DNA of 10,775 nucleotides, taken from positions 1-10,775 of the forward strand of contig JAAYJB010000286.1 in assembly GCA_012523155.1 (NCBI GenBank), given 5' to 3'. How positions within the stretch are numbered: the stretch's first letter is position 1; each line of letters begins with the position of its first letter. This DNA is from Synergistaceae bacterium (GTDB lineage: Bacteria > Synergistota > Synergistia > Synergistales > Aminobacteriaceae). Under the pieces are notes generated by a model that was given only the letters and a program-made list of their open reading frames with translations, ran no database searches and was not told where the DNA came from. Positions 6,227-10,775 of this stretch are shown piece after piece. A program made the translations under genes and the position numbers.

Positions 6227-7316
6227 ACAGGTGAAGGAACGACTTTCCCGCCTCCGTCAGAAAATGTCAGTCGAGGGAGCGGATGTCTTTGTCCTGGTAG
6301 TGACCGAGAGATACAACAGTGAATCCATGGCCTACCTCAGCGGATTCCGCGGCAGCAGCGGGGCTGTCCTGGTCTCGCCTGAAAAGGAGTTCCTGGTCAC
6401 TGACGGCCGCTACGCACTCCAGGCTGCGGATCAGTCGCCCTTCGAAATTATCCTGCAGGGCTCTGAGACGCTGCAGCAGAAAACAGCCGGGATCCTTGGA
6501 AAGGGAGGATGGAAGTGTGCCGCCTTCGAAGGAGACAGGCTCTCCGTTTCCATATTCCGTACTCTCGAGAAGGCTGTCCCTTCCTGGAAAGACTGCTCCC
6601 ACTTTCTTCCCTCCCTCCGGAGACGCAAGGATGGAGCAGAAGCGGAGATCATCAGGCGGGCGGGAACGATCGCCTGGGAGTCCTATCTCGAGGTCCTCGG
6701 CACGGTGCGGGAAGGTATGACGGAGAAAGAATTCAGTGCGCTTCTCGAATACACTCTCAGAAAAAGGGGAGCGGAGGGGGGATGGAAGGGAAGCGGGTTC
6801 ATCGTCGCATCTGGAGAGCGCAGCGCCCTTCCCCACGGTATGCCCACAGACAGGGCGTTTCGCAGGGGCGACATGGTCACTGTGGACTTCGGCGCCACAG
6901 TGGAGGGATATATGTCCGACCTCACCCGGAACTTTTCCCTCGGACCCCTCTCTCCGAAGGGAGAGGAGATCCAGTCTGCCGTACTTGAAGCGCATCGTGC
7001 GGCGGTTGAGTCCATCCGTCCGGGCGTTGCGGGAAAAGCGGTGGATGCCGCAGCGCGGACGGTGATAGAGGAAAGAGGATGGGGGAAGCATTTCTCCCAC
7101 GGACTCGGTCACGGGCTTGGCCTTGAGGTCCACGAGGCGCCCCGTCTCTCTCCATCGTCAAAAGATATCCTGCGGGAGGGTGACGTGGTCACTGTTGAGC
7201 CGGGCATCTATATAGAGGGATGGGGAGGAATGCGGATCGAGGACGACTACCTTGTAACGGTCGAAGGCGCGGTATGTCTCTCCGGCGGCGAGGGCAGGTC
7301 AGCAGCGGTTATCTGA
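6216..7316 (+). CDS. M24-family metallopeptidase (Xaa-Pro aminopeptidase type)
   Basis: Cytoplasmic dimetal peptidase expected to remove the N-terminal residue from peptides with proline in second position. An N-terminal creatinase-like domain (about 1-130) is followed by the pita-bread catalytic domain (about 140-360). All five metal ligands of the family are present: Asp224 (VTVDFGA), Asp235 (YMSDLTR), His299 (HGLGHGLG), Glu328 (VTVEPGIY) and Glu342 (RIEDDY). Catalytic-pocket histidines are also visible at His207 (ALPHG) and His306 (EVHEAP). The 366-residue length fits the shorter aminopeptidase P/PepQ group, and substrate choice between Xaa-Pro peptide and dipeptide cannot be fixed from sequence alone. 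ATG at 6216 follows GAGGAGGAAG (6201-6210) by 5 nt. The upstream in-frame TTG at 6189 is rejected because it has no ribosome site. The start overlaps the previous gene by 11 nt. Last gene of its operon; peptide breakdown suits an amino-acid-fermenting host. Confidence 0.92.
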   Translation: MTFEQVKERLSRLRQKMSVEGADVFVLVVTERYNSESMAYLSGFRGSSGAVLVSPEKEFLVTDGRYALQAADQSPFEIILQGSETLQQKTAGILGKGGWKCAAFEGDRLSVSIFRTLEKAVPSWKDCSHFLPSLRRRKDGAEAEIIRRAGTIAWESYLEVLGTVREGMTEKEFSALLEYTLRKRGAEGGWKGSGFIVASGERSALPHGMPTDRAFRRGDMVTVDFGATVEGYMSDLTRNFSLGPLSPKGEEIQSAVLEAHRAAVESIRPGVAGKAVDAAARTVIEERGWGKHFSHGLGHGLGLEVHEAPRLSPSSKDILREGDVVTVEPGIYIEGWGGMRIEDDYLVTVEGAVCLSGGEGRSAAVI

Positions 7317-7356
7317 GATTTTTTCTTTTTTTGTCTTTTCCTGTTGCGTTTTTTTA
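7317..7356 (+). other. T-rich stretch between peptidase gene and rubredoxin promoter
   Basis: Roughly 40 nt dominated by T, including runs of 6 to 8 T. It could be the U-rich end of the upstream operon, but I find only a 4-bp TCAG/CTGA pairing before it and no convincing terminator stem. It also lies around and upstream of the rubredoxin -35 and could act as an AT-rich UP element. Neither role is proven. Confidence 0.45.
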
Positions 7357-7373
7357 TGAAACATAGATATAAT
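7344..7373 (+). promoter_or_regulatory. Sigma70-type promoter of rubredoxin
   Basis: A perfect TATAAT at 7368-7373 lies 18 bp after TTGCGT (7344-7349), which keeps the TTG of the consensus. The start site would be near 7380, about 40 nt before the rubredoxin ATG. The preceding sequence is very T-rich. Confidence 0.68.
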
Positions 7374-7420
7374 GATTCCATGGAAGCAAAATGACCACCA
7401 TACCAGGAGGGGAAAATCTC

Positions 7421-7582
7421 ATGAAGAAGTACGTGTGCACCGTCTGCGGATACGTCTACGACCCTGCCCAGGGTGACCCTGATTCCGGAATTGCCCCGGG
7501 AACCTCTTTCGAAGATATTCCCGACGATTGGGTCTGCCCTGTTTGCGCAGTGGGCAAGGATATGTTTGAGGTCGAGGAATAG
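7421..7582 (+). CDS. Rubredoxin
   Basis: Small cytoplasmic electron carrier with one iron held by four cysteines, common in anaerobes where it feeds oxygen- and superoxide-reducing enzymes or other redox partners. The 53 residues match the usual rubredoxin length. Ligands are Cys6 and Cys9 in [12 protein letters not shown] and Cys39 and Cys42 in [11 protein letters not shown]. The conserved aromatic residues Tyr4, Tyr11, Tyr13, Phe30 and Trp37 and the [11 protein letters not shown] segment are all in place. ATG at 7421 follows GGAGGGG (7406-7412) by 8 nt. An in-frame ATG at 7391 would add ten unrelated residues and has no ribosome site, so it is rejected. The gene has its own promoter and terminator and appears to be transcribed alone. 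No partner such as a flavodiiron protein or rubrerythrin is in this window. Confidence 0.97.
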   Translation: MKKYVCTVCGYVYDPAQGDPDSGIAPGTSFEDIPDDWVCPVCAVGKDMFEVEE

Positions 7583-7611
7583 TTTTTTTCAGGTTTGATC
7601 CGTGAAAGAAC

Positions 7612-7640
7612 GAAAGGGAGGCCCAGCCGGCCTCCCTTTC
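7612..7640. terminator. Bidirectional terminator between convergent genes
   Basis: A perfect 12-bp stem joins GAAAGGGAGGCC (7612-7623) and GGCCTCCCTTTC (7629-7640) around a 5-nt loop. It lies 29 bp after the rubredoxin stop and 3 bp beyond the stop of the minus-strand gene, so it probably serves both. Neither side has a long uninterrupted T run: the plus-strand tail is TTTCCTGT and the minus-strand tail is TTTCGTTCTTTC. Confidence 0.75.
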
Positions 7641-7643
7641 CTG

Positions 7644-8114
7644 TCACTGGTTTTCGAGTATTGCCGAGGCGGCTCTTTCCAGTTCTTCCCTTGAAAGAGA
7701 GGACGACTCCAGTGTCAGCGTCGCGTCGCCGCCGGCAGCTACCGCGAGGGACGATCCAAGAGATGGTATCGTCTCGAAAACCGCAGTTTTGCCGTTGAGT
7801 AAAAAGACCTCGTACGTCGAACCGAAACCGAGAGGCCTGTCATCACTCAGTGTACCCGCGGGAGCTGTCATAAGGGGGCCTGCCCCGGGGCCTGCCATGA
7901 TCGTTGCCTTCATTCGGCGGCCGCCTTCTCCCGCATAGTTCCGCACCAGCCATAGACCATATGTCCCTGAAGGGGCCTCGAGAGGTGTCCGGTCCGCTTC
8001 CACGGCCTTGAACCCCGGAATGTCAGGCAGTATCCATGCATCCGCCGCTGCCGGAAAGGCCAGTAATAAGAGAAGAACAGAAACCGCTGTACCCGATCGA
8101 CGGAAAAATTTCAC
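7644..8114 (-). CDS. Small exported protein of unknown function
   Basis: 156 residues with a clear Sec signal peptide: basic MKFFRR, a Leu-rich core (about 9-20) and a probable cut after Ala26 (ADA before Trp27). There is no lipobox cysteine, so the mature product of about 130 residues should be released into the periplasm or outside. It contains no cysteine in the mature part and no recognised catalytic motif. A beta-rich middle is followed by TLTLESSSLSREELERAASAI (136 onward), a pattern of a strand followed by a short helix that recalls small extracytoplasmic sensor or lipoprotein-type domains. That resemblance is weak. The GTG start is supported by GAGGAGGG (complement of 8122-8129) 7 nt away. 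It is divergent from miaB and convergent with rubredoxin, so it is a single-gene unit. A TAAAAT -10-like box (complement of 8147-8152) lacks a good -35. Confidence 0.75.
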   Translation of the reverse strand: MKFFRRSGTAVSVLLLLLAFPAAADAWILPDIPGFKAVEADRTPLEAPSGTYGLWLVRNYAGEGGRRMKATIMAGPGAGPLMTAPAGTLSDDRPLGFGSTYEVFLLNGKTAVFETIPSLGSSLAVAAGGDATLTLESSSLSREELERAASAILENQ

Positions 8115-8188
8115 AGGGCAACCCTCCTCGTACTCGACTTTCCATTATTTTACTACACTGTGCATCCCCGCGGGCCGCTCCTGCAGAT

Positions 8189-8217
8189 TTTTCAATATCA
8201 CCATTCAGGGGTATAAT
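8189..8217 (+). promoter_or_regulatory. Sigma70-type promoter of the miaB-comEA-comEC unit
   Basis: TATAAT at 8212-8217 lies 17 bp after TTTTCA (8189-8194), which matches four of six TTGACA positions. Transcription would begin near 8224 with a leader of about 43 nt. The GGGGTATAAT context resembles the GGGTATAAT of the promoter at 2688. Confidence 0.72.
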
Positions 8218-8252
8218 AACGAGTCGGCTGAGACCATAATATTTACCCTCCG

Positions 8253-8259
8253 GGAGGAG
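8253..8259 (+). promoter_or_regulatory. Ribosome site fixing the GTG start of miaB
   Basis: GGAGGAG lies 7 nt before GTG 8267. A short CCTC (8247-8250) just upstream could pair with GAGG (8254-8257) over a 3-nt loop; at 4 bp this is too weak to claim regulation. Confidence 0.7.
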
Positions 8260-8266
8260 TTCTTCC

Positions 8267-9598
8267 GTGTATCGATTCGCATTGAAAGTATATGGCTGTC
8301 AGATGAACGTCTATGACGGCGACAAAATGAAAACAGCCCTGGTCTCCAGGGGATGGTCTGAGGTCCCCGAGGAGGAGGCCGACGTGGTCATACTCAACGG
8401 GTGCAGTATCAGGGACAAGGCCGAACAGAAGGTCTGGAGCGACCTCGGCCGGTATGCCCCGAGGTGGGGCCGGGAGCGAAAACCCTTCGTCGCGGTGACG
8501 GGATGTATTGCCCAGAACGTGGGCAGAAAGATGGCCTCACGGTTTCCATGGGTCCGTTTCGTTTCCGGGCCGAGACACATAGGTGCAGTGCCGGATGGTC
8601 TTGAAAGGCTCATGTCCTCTTCCGGCGAAACATTTTTTTTCCTTGACGATGACACGAAGGCTTTTCTGGACCTTAAAATCGCTCCGATGGAAAGGCTCAA
8701 CAAGTGGAAAGCCTTTGTCACCATCGCCCACGGCTGCGATAATTTCTGCTCCTACTGTATCGTTCCCTATGTCCGGGGCCGGTTCGTCTCCCGCCCGCCC
8801 ATGGAGATCCTTGAGGAGATGAAAAAGCTTGCAGAGGAGGGAGTCATGGAGATCACCCTCCTGGGGCAGAACGTTGACAGCTACGGAACAGACTTTCCTG
8901 ACGGCTATTCCTTCTCCGGCCTGCTCCGGGACGCCGCCCGCGAGACGGGTGTTCGCCTGATCCGGTTCGTCACGTCACACCCCAAGGACTTTACCCCTGA
9001 TGTTGTGGAGACCATGGCGGCCTACCCGGATGTCATCTGCCCGTCCATCAACCTTCCGATCCAGTCGGGAAGCGACCGTATGCTGGCCCTTATGAACCGC
9101 AAATACACCCTCGGGCAGTACAGGTCCATAGTCAGGGGTATCAGGGAACGCCTGCCCGGGGTGGGGCTCACATCAGATCTCATCGTCGGGCATCCCCGGG
9201 AAACCCCGGAGGATTTCCAGTGCTCCCTCAGCGCCCTTGAGGAGTTCCGCTTCGACCTCGTCCACACTGCTGCCTACTCTCCCCGCGAGGGAACTGCCGC
9301 AGCGGCATGGGAGGAGCAGGTTCCCAGGGAGATCAAGATGGCCAGGCTGAACGAGGTGAACCGCCTCCAGTCGAAGATCGCCCTGGAGATCAACAGCGGA
9401 CTTGTCGGCCGGACCTGCCCCGTTCTCCTCGATGATTTCGCACCCCGGGGAGAAGGGCTTCTCCAGGGGAGGACTCCCTCCGACAAGGTGGTCCTTGTTG
9501 AAGCCGGAGAAGAAATGCTCGGCCGGATGGTGTCGGTACTGATAACAGGTGCCGAGAACTGGTGCCTTTCCGGAAGGATCCTCGGCACAGCGGAATGA
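8267..9598 (+). CDS. miaB: tRNA-2-methylthio-N6-dimethylallyladenosine synthase MiaB
   Basis: Radical-SAM methylthiotransferase that adds a methylthio group to i6A at position 37 of tRNAs reading codons that begin with U. The 443 residues show the three-domain order of the family. The N-terminal UPF0004 domain has cluster cysteines Cys11 (YGCQMN), Cys46 (NGCSIRDKAEQKV) and Cys80 (TGCIAQ). The radical-SAM core has Cys157, Cys161 and Cys164 (HGCDNFCSYCIVPYVRG), LLGQNVDSYG (198-207), TSHPKDF (236-242) and LPIQSGSDRML (263-273). A C-terminal TRAM domain spans about 378-440. The GCSIR and GQNVxSYG patterns favour MiaB over MtaB and RimO. Small departures from common MiaB text include INLPIQSGS where HLPVQSGS is usual and IVGHPRET where IVGFPGET is usual. 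The GTG start at 8267 has GGAGGAG 7 nt upstream. comEA follows 15 bp later, so these genes are probably cotranscribed. Confidence 0.93.
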   Translation: MYRFALKVYGCQMNVYDGDKMKTALVSRGWSEVPEEEADVVILNGCSIRDKAEQKVWSDLGRYAPRWGRERKPFVAVTGCIAQNVGRKMASRFPWVRFVSGPRHIGAVPDGLERLMSSSGETFFFLDDDTKAFLDLKIAPMERLNKWKAFVTIAHGCDNFCSYCIVPYVRGRFVSRPPMEILEEMKKLAEEGVMEITLLGQNVDSYGTDFPDGYSFSGLLRDAARETGVRLIRFVTSHPKDFTPDVVETMAAYPDVICPSINLPIQSGSDRMLALMNRKYTLGQYRSIVRGIRERLPGVGLTSDLIVGHPRETPEDFQCSLSALEEFRFDLVHTAAYSPREGTAAAAWEEQVPREIKMARLNEVNRLQSKIALEINSGLVGRTCPVLLDDFAPRGEGLLQGRTPSDKVVLVEAGEEMLGRMVSVLITGAENWCLSGRILGTAE

Positions 9599-9613
9599 AG
9601 GGAGAGAAATGAG

Positions 9614-10336
9614 ATGAAACGGAACTTTTTCTCCGAACCCAAATACCAGGGGCTTCTTTTCTTTGCGGCGGGGATCGCCTGTTTTCTTATCGCCGGCACC
9701 CTTGTTTTCCTTTTTTCCGGAAAATTCGTTGACCGTCCGTCGGGAGCCAAGGCCGGGCCGGCTCTGTCTCTGAGCGTTCCGAAAGAAAACAGGGACGAGA
9801 AGAATGTTGAGAAAACTCTTCCCGACCCTCCGGCTCCCCGGGTGGAAGAATGGGTCCTCTACATCACGGGAGCGGTCGCCTCTCCCGGCGTCTACCGTCT
9901 TCCTCCCGACAGCAGGGTGCATCACCTCGTTGACGCCGCCGGAGGACTTCTTCCAAATGCCGATCCCGTGCAGGTCAACCTTGCCGCCCCTCTTTCGGAT
10001 GGAGTCCACGTGCACGTACCCGCTGCGGCCGGTGTGCAGGAACAGCAGGGTCCTCCTTCCCAGGCACCGCCGCCGCCCAGGCAGGGGTTCATAAGGCCTC
10101 CGGAGACTTCCTTCCCTGCCCGTTCTCCAGGCGACACGGGCTCTCCCGTCAACGTCAACAGGGCGTCCCTCGAAGAACTGCAGCGGCTCCCAGGTATCGG
10201 TCCGGCAACGGCAAGGGCCATCCTTGAGTACAGGTCCGTTTCAGGTTCCTTCTCAACGATCACGGATCTCGTGAAGGTCAAGGGCATCGGTCCGAAGAAG
10301 CTTGAAGCGATAAGGGATCATATCACCCTCAGATGA
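9614..10336 (+). CDS. comEA: ComEA-type competence DNA receptor (SLBB plus helix-hairpin-helix)
   Basis: Membrane-anchored protein that binds incoming double-stranded DNA outside the inner membrane and hands it to the ComEC channel. The 240 residues contain, in order: a short cytoplasmic N-terminus; one membrane segment (about 12-36); a polar linker; an SLBB domain (about 81-136, VYITGAVASPGVYRL motif family); a Pro/Gln-rich linker (about 137-177); and a double helix-hairpin-helix DNA-binding domain (179-240) with VNVNRAS, LPGIGPATARAI and VKGIGPKKLEAI. This is the long, SLBB-containing form known from Bacillus ComEA; the short form lacks that domain. ATG at 9614 has a weak purine site (GGAGAG, 9600-9605). 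Its last four bases, ATGA, overlap the start of the comEC-like gene, so the two are translationally coupled. Confidence 0.9.
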   Translation: MKRNFFSEPKYQGLLFFAAGIACFLIAGTLVFLFSGKFVDRPSGAKAGPALSLSVPKENRDEKNVEKTLPDPPAPRVEEWVLYITGAVASPGVYRLPPDSRVHHLVDAAGGLLPNADPVQVNLAAPLSDGVHVHVPAAAGVQEQQGPPSQAPPPPRQGFIRPPETSFPARSPGDTGSPVNVNRASLEELQRLPGIGPATARAILEYRSVSGSFSTITDLVKVKGIGPKKLEAIRDHITLR

Positions 10337-10775
10337 CTGTCCTTTCTGCGCCATCAGAAGGCCTGGCAAGGGCGCCGCTCCTCTTTCTCCTTGCCGGACT
10401 TTTTTCCGCTGCCGCACTCTGCGGAAAAGGAATGCCGCCCGCTGCCGCTGCCGCAGTTGCCTCCCTTGTATGTGCAGGACTCCTCCTTGTTTCATCCCTA
10501 TATCGTCCCGCCCGTTTCTTCCCTTTCATGGCGGCCCTCTCCCTGTTGGCCTTCTGCATTTCGCTGGCTGCGGGTCTTCGAATGAACTCTTTTTCCCCAG
10601 TTGACGGTTCTCCTGTCATCGACGGAGGTGAAGTGGTCCTGGAGCGGCCGTGGGGGTACAGGCGAGCTCTCGTGGTGGAAGGGCGAAGCGGACGATATCT
10701 CATCAGGGTGAGGCCATACCGTGCCGCCAGGGAAGGAGATCTTGTGAGCTTCTCAGGAAGGGCCGTCCCCTTTCC
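10333..10775 (+). CDS. comEC: ComEC/Rec2-like DNA uptake channel, N-terminal part (cut by window end)
   Basis: Open frame of 147 codons with no stop, starting at the ATG that overlaps the comEA stop (ATGA) and running off the window. ComEC forms the inner-membrane channel that takes single-stranded DNA into the cell. The visible part has three hydrophobic segments at about residues 15-31, 36-55 and 61-81. A soluble beta-rich stretch follows (about 90-147, with VVLERP, ALVVEGRSGRYLIRV and REGDLVSFSGRA). It resembles the N-terminal DUF4131/OB-like domain of ComEC, in which a strand reporting G-D-x-V-x-F-x-G recurs. The competence core and metallo-hydrolase-like domain would lie beyond the window. 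The call rests on this pattern and on position directly behind comEA; there is no catalytic motif in view. Confidence 0.82.
   Translation, partial: MTVLSAPSEGLARAPLLFLLAGLFSAAALCGKGMPPAAAAAVASLVCAGLLLVSSLYRPARFFPFMAALSLLAFCISLAAGLRMNSFSPVDGSPVIDGGEVVLERPWGYRRALVVEGRSGRYLIRVRPYRAAREGDLVSFSGRAVPF

Larger units (their letters stand above)
8115..8266. other. Divergent intergenic region upstream of miaB
   Basis: 152 bp between the two oppositely oriented GTG starts. It holds ribosome sites for both genes, a good plus-strand promoter (8189-8217) and only a poor minus-strand candidate. It is more AT-rich at 8140-8155 and 8186-8245 than the flanking genes. I see no operator-like inverted repeat of convincing length. 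Confidence 0.6.

Noticed and set aside
7391..7420. Ten-residue N-terminal extension of rubredoxin from ATG 7391
   Set aside because: The ribosome site GGAGGGG lies between this ATG and 7421 and serves the latter; the extension does not fit rubredoxin length.
8246..8259. Possible hairpin hiding the miaB ribosome site
   Set aside because: Only 4 bp with a 3-nt loop; too weak to claim regulation without conservation.
8008..8316. Plus-strand open frame of 102 codons across the divergent region
   Set aside because: It runs from inside the exported-protein gene through the promoter and start of miaB and is not translated into anything recognisable.
9173..10015. Minus-strand open frame of 280 codons across miaB and comEA
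   Set aside because: Antisense to two confirmed genes, with no recognisable domain and no start signal.
1..10775. CRISPR array, insertion sequence, tRNA, riboswitch or phage/defence genes
   Set aside because: Looked for on reading through; no regularly spaced repeats, transposase motifs, cloverleaf-like segments or long structured leaders were seen. Leaders with visible promoters are only about 30-45 nt.

Overview
The window looks like ordinary chromosomal DNA from an anaerobic, probably amino-acid-fermenting bacterium. It is moderately GC-rich with very tight gene spacing. The gene mix is a sodium:alanine symporter, alanine racemase, a one-piece transketolase, a QueH-type tRNA enzyme, a HypE-like AIR-synthase protein, an M24 aminopeptidase, rubredoxin, MiaB and ComEA/ComEC. 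Rubredoxin and the oxygen-sensitive Fe-S enzymes suggest an anaerobe. The overall style would suit the Synergistota, but that is an impression from protein flavour and was not tested by any search. I see no IS element, phage gene, CRISPR array, tRNA, rRNA or attachment site, and no gene-free stretch longer than about 155 bp.

Layout. (1) 40-1434: AGCS alanine symporter, followed by a strong stem-loop terminator (1464-1497). (2) 1519-2631: alanine racemase, followed by a perfect 10-bp-stem terminator (2634-2663). (3) A sigma70-type promoter (2665-2693) starts directly after that terminator and drives a four-gene run: transketolase (2728-4674), queH (4684-5277), AIR-synthase/HypE-like protein (5234-6226) and M24 peptidase (6216-7316). 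Gaps in this run are 9 bp or negative. (4) A T-rich stretch and a second TATAAT promoter precede a rubredoxin gene (7421-7582). A 12-bp stem shared with the convergent next gene ends it. (5) 7644-8114, minus strand: a small exported protein of unknown function. (6) A divergent intergenic region with a third TATAAT promoter starts miaB (8267-9598), comEA (9614-10336) and the 5' part of a comEC-like gene (10333 to the window end).

How the genes fit together. The first two genes link alanine uptake to D-alanine supply for peptidoglycan. Transketolase serves the non-oxidative pentose phosphate pathway. QueH and MiaB are both Fe-S tRNA-modifying enzymes acting in the anticodon loop (position 34 and position 37). 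ComEA and ComEC form the DNA-receptor and channel part of natural transformation. The M24 peptidase fits peptide catabolism. The AIR-synthase-like protein and the exported protein have no assignable role.

Several starts were revised from the longest open frame: transketolase to 2728, AIR-synthase-like to 5234, peptidase to 6216 and rubredoxin to 7421. I found no convincing novel multi-gene system. The points most worth a second look are the terminator-like hairpin between symporter and racemase, the DXS/split-type donor loop in the transketolase, the orphan HypE-like protein without the catalytic C-terminal cysteine, and the 44-nt overlap that encodes the QueH tail.
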